From NCBI GenBank assembly GCA_034440635.1, contig JAOTON010001029.1, positions 228,895 to 292,894 of the forward strand: 64,000 nucleotides of DNA, given 5' to 3'. Position numbers and translations under genes: made by a program. Below the pieces are notes generated by a model that searched no databases, was not told the origin of the DNA, and saw only the letters and a list, made by a program, of their open reading frames with translations. This DNA is from Lepas anatifera (taxonomy: Eukaryota > Arthropoda > Thecostraca > Lepadidae). How positions within the stretch are numbered: the stretch's first letter is position 1; each line of letters starts with the position of its first letter. Below are positions 1-10,879 of this stretch, piece after piece.

Positions 1-597
1 CCAAAGCTGGCCGAAGGACAGTTCAAACATAGCTGTGGATTGGCCACGCTATTGCGTCATTTAGCAGCCGTTCAGTCGTAGGATCCGCGCCATGCCACTG
101 CAGGCCCGTGTGAGACAACCTGCTAGAATACACCATTGGCATTCCCTTAATCTCCGTTTTCGCCTTTTACCGGGAAAAAATCGGGGAAATTTATCACTTC
201 CTTCCATCCCGAAAAAGTCTAAAGAAAATGCCTAACATCATGAATCGTATCCCGTCACATTACATCCCCATCTATTATTTACATCCAATAGCAGGCCAAT
301 CCCGTCCAGACCCTTACTGGCCATATCAGTTCAAGATAAACCAAAGTCTTGGAAATGTATTGGAAGCAGTTTCCTAGGTTACCGCCCTACCCTAGGACGC
401 CCTGGCCTAGGACAGTATCGAAAGATGCTTTCCGAAACATATAATATACTTTTTTATCAATTATTTCTTTATTCTGTTAAACATATTGCAGCATTGAGGC
501 ACAATAAATAACATTTAAATTTTACAGTTTTAAAAAACATAATCCTCTTCCTCCTCCTTTATCATATATCTGCTCTCCGTGGGTTTCCAGAGTTTCT
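1..597. other. No recognisable feature
   Basis: Mixed-composition DNA, becoming AT-rich from about 420. No terminal repeats, tandem repeats or coding similarity were seen. A short CCTAGG-rich stretch around 375-415 is the only local peculiarity. Confidence 0.5.
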
Positions 598-859
598 TCA
601 CCGGGAGAGTCGCGTCCTGAGGTACCTTGCCAGCTCTGGGAGGTACCTTTCCAGCTCTGGGTCTGACATGGGGTCCCGTGAGCACTTGGAAAGCAACTCT
701 GATGCTGGCTCACTCTCCTTCCTCGGGGACCTACCGGCCATATCCCTGAACATGGCGCGGTATCTAGCCAGACGGTTTGTAGAGGCTGAAGGTACAGTGA
801 GGTTTAGTTTGTAAGGCGGATCTGCACCTTCCTTTCCAGCTAGGGTTAGGTGGAGTTGC

Positions 860-1160
860 CTCGTATGACAGCTACGGAGATTCGCTGCATCAGCCATCCC
901 GACTCGCGCTTGTCACCCGTTTCACGAACCAGACGGCGCCCAGCTCTTGAAGGAAGGCTGCTCCTGCCTTACCGATCGTACCACCCGTTTCAACGGCAAG
1001 GGGCACAAAGTGATATCGGTGGCTAATGCTCGCGTACCGTCGAATTTTGCGGCTCTCGGCTGCGGCTGCGGCAGCCCCAGCCTCAGAAGGTGAAGTGCTG
1101 ACTCCGGAGGGGGCGTGTGTATCTACACACGTCGCCACACGTATAAGGGATCGTCCACGA
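860..1160 (-). pseudogene. Decayed non-LTR retrotransposon (LINE) C-terminal fragment
   Basis: Read on the minus strand, this stretch encodes the distal end of a LINE ORF2-type polyprotein, downstream of the reverse transcriptase. The visible order is a DTHAPS motif, an EAGAAAAAAESRKIRRY block, then FVPLAVETGG and AAFLQELG. Many invertebrate LINEs carry the same order (D-T-APS, GAAA..AE.RK..Y, F-P-AVET-G, F..ELG) shortly before the stop. The frame ends at RVTSASRDG. A second minus-strand frame (598-897) begins at the same place with ADAANL, which looks like the continuation of the usual QRGNAAS motif after a frameshift. The RT and endonuclease domains are absent, so this is a dead, 5'-truncated copy. 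The motif match is from memory of the family; the clade is not determined. Confidence 0.65.
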
Positions 1161-1239
1161 AGAACATACGAAAAAAGAGGCGGGGAAATCAGCCACCGCC
1201 TTGTCAGACGTTCCAACCGGGCGTAAGACAATATTACAT

Positions 1240-1797
1240 GGTGGGGGGTAAAATAGTTAAAATACGTGTTACGTAATTTGTGAACAGACCCTCAACTCTG
1301 ACTTAGAGTTAACACTGATGTGATTCAATGGGGTCACACACATCATTATTATGGGATTTTGGAATTGCTTGTATGACATATTTTTGACGTAGATATTGGC
1401 ACTTCTCTATTCTTATCCCAGCTATTTTTGTATTTTTTTATTTTCCTTTCTGAGCAAATATGAAGCTGCAAGTTCATCCCTTAACGTTATAACATGGAAT
1501 ATTTTCTTCTGTGGCCGTAGAATTGTATGCTTCACGAGTGCTTTAAGTTTGTTCGTAGTATTTCATTATTGTTTACGTTACATCCCATACAAAGAGTAAC
1601 CACGAAGTGAAAATATTGTATGTCTTATGCAAACAAGATGGCTAAGTATGCAAAATCATGAAATACATTCTATGTTTTTGTTGCATCCCGTTTTCCATCG
1701 ATTACGATACAATTTCATTTCAAGGTTGAGCTTGTGAAATAAGTTTTGCTCTGAAATCAAAAGCCAAGCTCGGATGATTTTTAACAGTTGAAAGGCG
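1240..1797. other. AT-rich DNA, nothing recognised
   Basis: AT-rich sequence with scattered short open frames of no recognisable content. No repeats or element ends were seen. Confidence 0.4.
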
Positions 1798-1807
1798 AAT
1801 AATAATT

Positions 1808-1988
1808 ATTGGGGTTTATCAAGGCACCAACTGCCAAGGTCATATGGCGTCGCCAACTTTTTTCCTTTTGGAAGGGTTTTTTGGGAGTCAGCCTGCTCCT
1901 TGTTCAAGGAAGCCGCCGGGCCTTGAACCCGGGTCGGCTGCGTGGTAGCCAGCTGCGCTGTCCACTCCACTACCACGCCCCGGAGAGG
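1808..1988 (-). mobile_element. tRNA-derived SINE, divergent copy
   Basis: In minus orientation the head is tRNA-like: an A-box region GTGGTAGTGGAGTGGACAGC and a B-box GGGTTCAAGGCC. It is followed by the shared tail GGCGACGCCATATGACCTTG and an ATT-rich end. The same tail is found at 5994-6183, 10087-10272 and 32150-32332. ATAATAATT occurs on both sides (1799-1807 and 1989-1997) and may be a 9-bp target duplication, although the SINE tail is itself ATT-rich. The head differs from the copy at 5994, so at least two subfamilies are present. Confidence 0.75.
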
Positions 1989-1997
1989 ATAATAATT

Positions 1998-2416
1998 TTT
2001 TTAGAATATACTGTATAAGAAACTCGTCTTCAGGACCAGTGTCTCGCTAAAAATACCCGACAGCTCATCGCATAGACTGTCAACCAGGACATTTTACGCA
2101 AATGAACGGGGTCCCAAAGTCCTTTTATTTTTCTCCACGGAGAACCAGGGCCCTTCTTGTCCTAAATAACTGAAGGCCTGTTCCCAGTTTGGAAGGGCAT
2201 TTTTGGAAGGGTCAGGTTTGGAACATCCACTATCGTTCAGCCTGAAAAGAGAATTCCCGTAACCACGGGTTAATCTAAAATCCGGCGCTTAGGTAGCATC
2301 CGATGACAGATAGGTGTAAACACGTCACCCTCTCAAGAATCAGCTACCAATCACTTTGCCTCGTGCAAAAATCTAGCACTGGAGCGTCTCTAGAAAACTG
2401 ATTCCTAAACTTGAGT
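1998..2416. other. No recognisable feature
   Basis: Single-copy-looking sequence between the SINE and the hAT element. No coding or repeat signal was seen. Confidence 0.4.
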
Positions 2417-2424
2417 CTTATGTC

Positions 2425-2745
2425 CAGGGGTGCAGCCAGGGGGGGCACAGGGGCACGTGCCCCCCCATCGGTGCCGGGGTGCCCTTTTGATTGCCAGGTG
2501 GTGTGCCCTCTTTGGGCCCTGCCGCTCGAAATTTAGTGCCCTACGCCGTTGAGCCTAAATGGAACTAGACTGCATTTAGCGATTTAAACTATTGTTTGAC
2601 AATTAAGTGCCTTTTTGGGCAGTTAGGACATTCTGTCGCCTTTCCAGGCACCCGGGAAGAGTAGAGGCACGTAATCCGTTTCCAGATAATGCCTCATCGT
2701 CGCCAATAATCGTATAAGCAGAGCTAATCTGGTGCCCCTTGAGCC
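2425..2745. repeat. About 315-bp direct repeat, copy 1 (copy 2 at 2998-3310)
   Basis: The first 320 bp of the element, including its CAGGGG terminus and a unique block reading TGCCTTTTTGGGCAG and TAATCCGTTTCCAGATAATG, is repeated almost exactly at 2998-3310. The second copy therefore holds an internal pseudo-terminus, CAGGGCCGCAGCCAGGG. This suggests either insertion of a sibling element at the junction or a tandem duplication of the 5' end. Confidence 0.85.
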
Positions 2746-4950
2746 CATCTGGTGCCCCCTGAGCGCTGGCCTTGAACCCTGGAGCTGATCATGTGCCCTC
2801 TGAGCTGATCTGATGCCCTCGTAGTCAATCTGGTGCCCCCCTGAGAAAATAATTGTGCCTCCTGAATCTATATAATGCTCTCTGAGTTAGTCTGATGCCT
2901 CCGAGCTTGCCTGGTGCCCTATTTGCTGTTTTAGTGCCCCTTGAGCGGATCCGGGCCCCTGAACTTATTTAATGCCTCCCGTAGTTTATCTACTGTCCAG
3001 GGCCGCAGCCAGGGGGCACAGGGGGCACGTGCCCCCATCGGTGCCGGGTGCCCTTTTGATTGCCAGGTGGTGTACCCAATTTGGGCCGTGCCGCTCGAAA
3101 TTTAGTGCCCTACGCCGTTGAACCGAGATGTAACTAGACTGCATTTAGCGATTTCAACTATTGTTTGACAATTAAGTGCCTTTTTGGTCAGCTAGGGCAT
3201 TCTGTCGCCTTTCCAAGCACCCGGGAAGAGTATAGGCACGTAATCCGTTTCCAGATAATGCCTCATCGTCGCCAATAATCGTACGGGCGGAGCTCATCTG
3301 GTGCCCCCTGAAGCTGATTACTTGCCCTCTAAACTGATCTGGTGCCCCTGAGTCAATCGAATGCCCCACTGAGCAAATAATTGTGCCTCCTGAACCTATA
3401 TAATGCCCTCTGAGCTAGTCTAATGCTTCCGAGCTTGTTTGGTGCCCTAATAGCTGATTTAGTGCCCCTTGCGCTGATTCGGGCCCCCGAGCTGATCTCA
3501 TGCCTCCCCAAGTTGAGTCTGTCTCCTAAGTCTATATGGTGCCTCTTCAGCTGATTAGGTGCCCCCTCAACTGATTATTGATGTCTCCTTAGATGGTCTG
3601 GTCCTCCCCTGAGCTGGTTTGGTGGGCCCTGAGCCCACCTTGTGTCCCCTGAGCTGTTATGTTGCTCCCTGAGCTGGTTTAGGCTCCTGCCATAGTCTGG
3701 GGGGCTGGGGGCTGATCTGGACCCCGAGCGGATCGATCTGGTGCCACCTGAGCCCATCTGATGCCCTCTGAGCTAGTCTGGTGCCCACTGAGTAATCTGG
3801 TGCCATTTAAGCTGACCTGGGCCTCCTTACGTGATTTCATGAGCAGCTCTAAAGCCCTGAGCTGAGGCGGGCCCACAGAGGCTGATGAGGGCCCCTCAGA
3901 TGGTATGAGGCTCCTGAGCTGATTAAGTGCCTCCTGACTTGATCTGGTATTCCCGAGCTGGTCGGGGACCACTGATCTGATTGTTTGTCCCCGAAGCTGA
4001 TCTGGTGCCCTATGGGCATCTGGTGTCCCCTGAGCAGCTCTGGGGGTTTTGAACTGCTTGGGCCCCGAGCTGGTGAGGGATCCCTGAGCTGAATTAGTGC
4101 CCCTGACGTGAACATCCCCCCTGTGCTGATCGATCTGGTGCACCCTGAGCAGATATACGGCCTCCTGAACTTAACTAATGCCCCCTGAGTCGATCTGGTG
4201 CCTGCTGAGTCATCAGTGTGTCTCCTGAGCCCATCTTATTCCCTCTGAGCTAGTCTGTTGCCCCATGGCTAATATGGTGCCCTTTAAGCGGACCCGGGCC
4301 TCCTGGGTTAATTACGTGATTTCCTGAGCAGCTCCCAGGCCCTGAGCTGAGCTGGGCCCACAGGGGTTGGTGAGGGCCCCTGAAATGGTATGGGCTCCTG
4401 AGCTGATTAAGTGCCTCCTGACTTTATCTGGTATTCCCGAGCTGATCTGGGCCCCGAGCTGGTCGGGGACCAGTGATCTGATTGTCCCCTAGGCTGATCT
4501 GGTGCCCTATGGGTCGATCTGGTGTCCCCTGAGCAGCTCTGGGGCTTTTGAACTGCTTGGGCCCCGAGCTGGTTTGGGGGTTCCTGAGCTGAATTAGTGC
4601 CCCTGACTTGATCTTGCCCCCTGACCTGACTTGAGGCCCCTGAACTGATCTAGGGCCCCAAGAGCTGATCTGTGGCCCAAGAGCGGATCTAGGTTCTGAG
4701 GGTACCCTGAGCTGGTCTGGGCGCTGAGCTTGTGAGAGCCTCTTAAGTTGGCTTGAAGCCCCTGAAGTGATCTGGCGCCTTAAACTGTTCTGGGGCTTCT
4801 TGAACTGGTTTAAGGCCCTATGAGCCTATCTGTGGCCTATTGAGCTAGTCTGATGACCTCATCTCTGGGACCAATGAGCTAGTCTAGTCCCTGGGTGAAG
4901 CATGAGCTGCTCTGTGGCCCTGAACTACATCAGGGGCCCCTGAGGTGGTC
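2690..4950. repeat. Degenerate tandem array of a GAGCTGATCTGGTGCC motif
   Basis: The motif (C)CCTGAGCTGATCTGGTGCC recurs roughly every 20-28 bp with heavy divergence and variable spacing. There is higher-order structure: about 3820-4140 is repeated at about 4310-4620, with the same order of diverged units. The array lies wholly inside the hAT-type element and reappears inside the 46916-52723 element. ORFs across it are by-products of the repeat. Confidence 0.85.
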
Positions 4951-5993
4951 TTGAATAGATAGATAATAAGAACACAAGGCCAACTCCCATCATCCTGGGG
5001 CGGGGTCACTGAGCTACTCTAGTCCCTGGAGGCACAACTGGGGGGGATGGGGGAAGCTGCTCTGGAGGCCTCTGATCCACACTTGGGGGCCCCAGAGCTG
5101 GTCTTGAATAGATGGGGAATAAGAACATAATGGAAACTCCCCTTGTAAAACGGAGCTAACGAGGAATGAGGAATCTCTAAAACGGCTTGTGATACCTAGG
5201 CACCCCTGGTTATATAAATTGCTTATTATACTGGTGGATTCTGGGAAGGGACGATAAAAATGCATGTGCCCCTGAGCTCAGAGCACAGTCCCCTAAACCA
5301 GGATTTCTACTAATTAATTTAAATGAAGAAATAGTTTTCACAATGTCAGCCCTGTCACACCATCCCCATCCAAACCACCGGCCTGTTCACCTTTATTTAC
5401 TCTTAATTGGAACCGAGCTTTGAGAATATGGAACTTAATAAACGCGTTCAAAAGGTATCTCCCAAATTTTTCCGGCAGCAAAAATGTGTTCTTCCAAAGA
5501 CACTATGCTACTCCTCGTCCCACGGCGATTGTGGGAGGCAAGGAGCTTAATCCGCATTCAGCCAGGGCTCACTCGTCACGACAAACCAGTGGGCATAACA
5601 AAATAATTTTCGACTCCAATATGCCTTAACCTGCACATTGTAACAGATATCACACGCTCTGCTGATTTCTTTGATGTTAAGTACTTGCATGAGTTGGCTG
5701 TCCTTAAATCTATCCAAAAAAGTAGTGTTTTGGCTACTTCCATGGCATTTTGGTTATATTTTTCCTTTTTTCGGTTTTAATCGAGTTTTCCTTCTCCGTC
5801 AATCATTTATTTGCATTTTTATTAAACCAAAGATGCCCAAAAAATGATATAAACAAAGATATAGTAAGTTTTTAGGTTACGTTAAAAAGTGCCCTTTTAT
5901 CCCCGGGGTGCCCCTCAAAGTTGGTTTGCCCCCATACGAAAGCTCTGGCTGCGCCCCTGCTTATGTCCCATCCGCAGAGCTACTGGAGTCAAG

Positions 5994-6183
5994 GGGATGA
6001 GGTGGCTTAGTGGATAGCACCCTTATCTTCTAAGCCACTGGTCCCGGGTTCAAGTCCCGGCGGAGCCTCTGAGTAAGTTGATCTGATCCCCAAAATCCCT
6101 TCCAGCAGGGTGAGAGTTGGCGACGCCGTATGACCCTGGCAGTTGGTGCGTCGTTGAACCCAAAAAAGTATTATCATTATTAC
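5994..6183 (+). mobile_element. tRNA-derived SINE, best-preserved copy
   Basis: The RNA polymerase III promoter is clear: A-box GTGGCTTAGTGG (6002-6013) and B-box GGGTTCAAGTCCC (6046-6058). The body continues GAGAGTTGGCGACGCCGTAT and GTTGAACCC, and the tail is TATTATCATTATT. It lies 27 bp beyond the right target duplication of the hAT element. The tail block is what recognises the other copies in this window. Confidence 0.85.
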
Positions 6184-6834
6184 TCGGGTCAACTCATGAC
6201 GCGTTTTGTACTTCAAACATATCGACGGACAGCATGGTTGCATGTAATATTTCTGTCCATTGGTTACGCGCCGATGAACAAATAGCAATATTGTCTCATG
6301 GCTATTATTCAAAGCTCAAAAACTTCGTCTAGTAACCGGCGATCAGAGTTCTTTTGTGTTCTCACTCCGAATCTATATATAACTTCGAAATGATTCGAGC
6401 ACTGGTGTATAAACATGCGATCATGCTACAAGATCGTGAACAAACGGAAGGGTTGAACCATGCATATTAGTGTTGAATATTCATTGGTGGACGCAAAGGA
6501 GGGGGCATTCCGGCCATGCCCCCCCAAAGCGCCGGGAGGGGCCATCATATCTTTTGGCCCCCAAAGGACGGTGAATGGTGATTTTTGTTAGCTCTACAGG
6601 CGCACATGATAATACATGATAATAGGGTTTAAAGCAAATATTTTTGTGGTTGACTGGAACATTTTTATATTCCTTTCGTATCAGAGGATTGCAAGAAAGA
6701 TAGGAGAAGAGCACTGTGGAGTAGGATGTGTCAAAAATCGCAGTGAAACGTGCTTCTATGATTTTCTTTTGTCCTGAGCGTGCAGAAACACGATGACAAC
6801 ACTCAGTTTGTCAGTACTTTTAACCCCATCCAGC

Positions 6835-6836
<2 letters not shown>
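6184..6836. other. No gene; one short G-rich segment
   Basis: AT-rich sequence. At 6482-6560, CATTGGTGGACGCAAAGGAG with runs of G and C resembles a decayed hAT-type end, but no partner was found. Confidence 0.3.

Positions 6837-6909
<73 letters not shown>
6837..6909. repeat. (AG)n microsatellite, about 36 uninterrupted units
   Basis: A pure AG dinucleotide tract of about 72 bp without interruption. The open frame across it is an artefact of the repeat. Confidence 0.98.
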
Positions 6910-6913
<4 letters not shown>

Positions 6914-7779
6914 TGCCCTATGTTAATGGCTTAGCGACACTAGCAAACCTGTTAGCGGGAGTAGGTGCTAATGTGTGTCCTTTTGCTAAGCTGGTCAGGA
7001 CTTGTCGTCGGAGCTCAGAAAATGTTTCAAACAACTTAAAAAGAATGTGATGAAATTATGGGCTTTTACTTTTTGGCTGAATTATTCTACATTCACCGTC
7101 CGATAATTGGCCTTCATGCGGCCCCGCGCGGTGCCGCCGGTACCAGGGCGCCGCAAATAGGGGAAAGTGAGGGGTCATGGACACCGTGGGTAAGACGGAC
7201 ACCCCCTGTTTGGGACGAACTGACAGCGCCGTGACCAGGAAAAACGTGTAATGCGCTTCCTTTTAGCGCGCGCCGGTCGCAGAGCAACGTTGGGTCCGGT
7301 AAGCTCTCTAGGTTTTATACAATTTTAATAGAAGTAAAAACTGCAACTCATGTGTTATTTTCACAATCGAATTCGGAAGGTCATTGCATGGATGTTTCTA
7401 TAGATACTTTATTGGTATTACGTAATATGGCTCTTCAAGATGTTACATTTTGTTCACCGCAGTCGCTGACTGTGTAATCACAATGGCGTCCGATTCATGT
7501 CCAAGTTTATTTAGGAAGAGCAAAATGGGGTGAGACGGACACCACGTGTGGGGCAAGATGGACATGGTGTCCATGTTACTCCGCACAAGAGTATATTTAA
7601 TTTTATATAATATAAGCTTAAATAAATAAATTTATCAAGGGTTTTGGGGTCCAGCGATACACCTGAGCGGAGGTGGATTTGGCTGATGGTTTGGGGGGGG
7701 TGGGTTGGTGACACAGGGCCCGAAATGCTGGAGAACATATAATTAAATTTGGGGGTCATCCACGGGCAGGTGTACCCCT

Positions 7780-8428
7780 CAACCCTCAGCACCCACTGTA
7801 ATGGTCACGGTGCCCCCCCTGAGAGATTGATGGGCCCCTAAAGTGTCGCTTCCAATTCCTCCCCTCAGGAGCGGGGAAGGGGTGCTCTTAGCCCTGCGAG
7901 AAGATTTGGCACCCATCTGATAGGTATTGCGTTCCAAAAGTGGCACCCCCTGGCAGGCGCGCACCCAGGATCTTATTGGGGGGCAGCTGACGAGAGGGGG
8001 CAGCAGGCCGGTGGAGGGGGCGGCATTTTGCCTCAAGGGGCGCACTTGTTCACCCAAAGTGCGGCCAATTTTCGCATCCTGGGGGGGGTGAAAGCGGCGA
8101 ATTGTTTGCTCCATAGACCTATAGTTAATTGTTTTACGGGGTGGCGTGTTGGGTGCAGGGGCAGCCAAGTCAGTGTAGGGGGCGGCATGTTGGGTGCAGG
8201 GGTGGCAGTCAGCGTAGCACTGCCTCTAAAAGTCAGGTGAAGGCTCATCCTCCCCTCGATGGGCGCCTTCGGCGCCCCTACATGGATGGGGCCGGCACTT
8301 TGTAGCCAAAGCGTTGGGAAGGGGGCAGGCCCGCTGATCCCCCTGAGTGCGCGCCCGCCCCTGGCCCGGATGGCGCCCCCACCCCGCAAAGTGCCCCGCC
8401 CCTGATCGGCGATCCTGGATCAACCTAT
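7780..8428. repeat. GC-rich dispersed repeat ending GATCCTGGATC-CCTAT
   Basis: Dominated by short GGCGCC-, CCCC- and GGGTGCAGGGG-type blocks. It ends CGGCGATCCTGGATCAACCT. Similar ends occur at 10849-10876, 23520-23548 and 24478-24497. Internal text such as CACCCATCTGATAGGTATTG matches the equivalent part of the 23360-23548 copy, so these are copies of one dispersed family. Confidence 0.6.
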
Positions 8429-8799
8429 GCACAGTTTCACGACTGCCCTTGATAATTTAATCCTCCATCATAAAAAATCAGGAAAGGCATGGCCCCCTTT
8501 GACCCTTTGACGGAAAAAGTAAGAAAATGCCCCCTTCCCGCGGCGGAGGACAGTCACCTAGTGGGTGGATGCAGAAGGAAATATTCAAGGCCTGGTTCGA
8601 TCACTTTGTTTATCTTGTCCATCTTTCCCATGGGGTGACCATGTTACCCCACTAAGTGGGGAAATGGACTTTTGCTACTTTTTCTAAACTTTGCGCAAAT
8701 TTTCATATGATAATTACAGACACATAGCTGCTTGCACAGTGGTAGGTAAATGTCTGAAGTATCTCTACAGCTAAAATAGGAACGAAACAAGCTCATTAA

Positions 8800-9819
8800 C
8801 CCGCGCCCCACCGGGGGTCCAGCGCCACCTTCGCCCCACCGGGGGCCATCGATGGCCCCCTCTAACTCCGAAAATATGGGCGTTAACGCAAATTTGCAAA
8901 GTGCAATAGAAAGCCCGTGTGAATTCAGTAAGAAATTACTTCACATGTTTTAGTGCTCAGGTCAATGGTTTGACCTCCAGAGGTCAAATTAGGTCAAGAT
9001 CGGCTATTTTCACTCAAATATGCAATGCTTAAGCAAACTGGGCATAACTCTTATGCCATTAGAGCTATTGAGATCTGGTAAAGTACATTTGATAGGAAAT
9101 TGTCAATCCTTTTTCCGCTATGTGAAACGTAAAGACCTCCCGCCAGTGGTTTGACCTCCAGAGGTCACCTCGTGACCTAAGATTACCTGAGGTCACAAAA
9201 GGTCAAAAAGTGACCTTGCCATATATCAAATGAAAGCCAGTGACAAGACAACTACGATGGTGTTTGTTTCAGCGCTCTAGCTTAATTAGGTCAAAGTTAT
9301 TGTCTAAATACTGTTTTTGACCCTGGTGACCTTGGATGACCTTGGAGAGGTCAAAGGGCAAATATAGCCCCTGGAATCCGTGAAAGGGTGTCTAAGAACG
9401 CTTTTCTGATCAAGATGAGCATTTTCAATCGCTTTTGTGACTTTTAGATCATAAGACAGCTTTTCCCATGCTTTTTCAATGGGAGAGGTCACCTCGTGAC
9501 CTGACCTCAGGGCACGAAATCGAAAAATCCCGGATATACGTGTTGTAGGCCCTGGAAGGGTCATGAAGTGTAGGAAGTTTAAAATTGATCAATTTCGAAA
9601 TGTAGCTCTTACAGAGCTCTAAAGTTGAAGTGAGGTGACCTTGGTTGACCTCGTCTGGTGACCTGACCTTGGGTGACCCGGGGTAAAAATTTCAGGGATG
9701 GTGGGAAAATGATGCAGTGAGAGGTAGAGCCCTCAACCGCGGCACTGCACCTCTTCGTTTTTCTGCTATCCCGGAAAAACCTTAGAGGGGGCCATCGATG
9801 GCCCCCGGTGGGGCGAGGG
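8800..9819 (-). mobile_element. TTAA-flanked non-coding element, family B
   Basis: The outer end is TTAA-CCCGCGCCCCACCGGG and the far end is CGGTGGGGCGAGGG-CTAA, so the right target site has one change from TTAA. Both ends hold a ClaI-centred palindrome, GGGGGCCATCGATGGCCCCC. The interior has many AGGTCA/TGACCT hexamers, for example GAGGTCACCTCGTGACCT. The module TTTTTCCGGGATAGCAGAAA lies near its right end in reverse orientation. A second copy, opposite in direction and closely similar, is at 44329-45355. Confidence 0.85.
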
Positions 9820-10086
9820 CTAAGTCATCGAAAACTCACACCATCGTTACGGTGTCCATGACCCCCACTTTCCCCTACTTTGAGTTTGGCTATGAAGCCG
9901 ATGGAGGGAATGCGTGTTTTGACTATCAAACCGATCGAAGGAGTGCGTGCTGCCATGAGCCATCGATTCCAACAGACTGAAGTCTGATATCAGGTGTTAT
10001 ATTTGGTCCTGCATGGTCCTGATATCAAAATATATTTAGGCTTAGAAAGGGCCTTCGATGCTGTCAGCTTCAACGTATTATAAGCT

Positions 10087-10272
10087 TTGGGGCTTAACGA
10101 TACACTGACTGCTTAGGTCATATGGTGTCCCGCAAGTCTCACCCTGTTGGGAGTGTATTATGGAGATCGGAAAGACTTGTGCAGCGTACCCGCCCGCGGG
10201 TCTCAACCCGGGTCAGCAGCGCGGAAGTCGAGAGATCTTTGCCCATGCCTCCGCTACCCTGCTTCGATATAC
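10087..10272 (-). mobile_element. tRNA-derived SINE, diverged copy
   Basis: On the minus strand the head reads GGGTAGCGGAGGCATGGGCA, with a B-box GGGTTGAGACCC in which the conserved C is lost. The tail block is diverged (GGACACCATATGACCTAAGC). It is clearly related to the copies at 1808 and 32150. The decayed B-box makes transcription unlikely. Confidence 0.65.
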
Positions 10273-10599
10273 TACTATGAAAAGTAAATAATTGGGGCTT
10301 GATGGGAAAACTTTATGTTAAATTACGTTCCTATCCTTGAAATAAGCATAAAAGAATTAAAATAAGGGACTGAGTCTCGATTGCTATGTCCATCAAGACA
10401 GGGGTTCCACCAGGGTTACTTGTGCCCTTTGGTGTTTATTAGATTCAGGGGTGGAAAAAACCCAACTCGCCAACCAGGGCTAGCGACAGAACTTGGCTAG
10501 TGAAAATATTTAGTGCAACAGATAACGTCTACCAAATTGGAACTCCAGTAGCCGCCGAGAAAACAAAAAAGCTCCCAGGGAGCCGGTCTTTACGCTGCT

Positions 10600-10876
10600 A
10601 AAAATATCGATACACAGGCCGATCCAGGAGGAAATGGGGACACTTGACATCCCCCACACTCTCATAAACCCTCGCCTCCATCTGAAATGGTCACGGACCC
10701 CTGAAATATCGGTGGCGCCACCTAAAATGCCCCTCCACTCCCACCCCTTCAGTATACAGGTATCGCGCCCCACAATAGGTTTCTTTCCGTACAAAAAGGT
10801 ATCCTCATTGCCCCGATGGTGCCCCAGCTTATACGCCCCCTTTCCACGCGATCGGAAATCCTGGATCCACCTATAT
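10600..10876. repeat. GC-rich dispersed repeat, second copy
   Basis: It has a CCCC-rich interior and ends CGATCGGAAATCCTGGATCC followed by ACCTAT, the same end as the blocks at 8402-8428 and 23520-23548. A possible opposite end is CAGGGGTGGAAAAAACC at 10446, but no target duplication was found. Confidence 0.5.
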
Positions 10877-10879
10877 CAC

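Larger units (their letters stand above)
2425..5959. mobile_element. Non-autonomous hAT-type DNA transposon, 3.5 kb, with 8-bp target duplication
   Basis: The left end is CAGGGGTGCAGCCAGGG and the right end is CTCTGGCTGCGCCCCTG, which are near-perfect inverted repeats of about 17 bp. The octamer CTTATGTC directly abuts both ends (2417-2424 and 5960-5967), a perfect 8-bp duplication. CAGNGG termini with 8-bp duplications are the hallmark of the hAT superfamily. No transposase is encoded; most of the interior is a degenerate tandem array, and the right 0.6 kb is plain AT-rich sequence. The perfect duplication implies one mobilised unit. A non-hAT superfamily with 8-bp duplications remains possible. 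Confidence 0.85.
7158..9877. mobile_element. Putative DNA element with 28-bp terminal inverted repeats, containing a nested TTAA element
   Basis: The left end reads TAGGGGAAAGTGAGGGGTCA and continues TGGACACCGT. The right end is the inverse (ACGGTGTCCATGACCCCCAC, then TTTCCCCTA), differing at about one position. TA lies at both outer edges, which would fit a Tc1/mariner-like TA duplication. Related GGACAC/GTCCAT pieces recur inside at 7530-7580 and 8615-8660. The interior also holds a GC-rich block and a TTAA-flanked element; no transposase is visible. The two ends could instead belong to two separate insertions. Confidence 0.55.

Noticed and set aside
3679..4143. 154-codon minus-strand frame inside the hAT-type element
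   Set aside because: It lies entirely in the GAGCTGATCTGG array; repeat-derived, with no domain. The same applies to 48062-48532.
10446..10876. CAGGGGTGGAAAAAACC to ATCCTGGATCCACCTAT as one hAT element
   Set aside because: The two ends do not match as inverted repeats and no 8-bp duplication was found.
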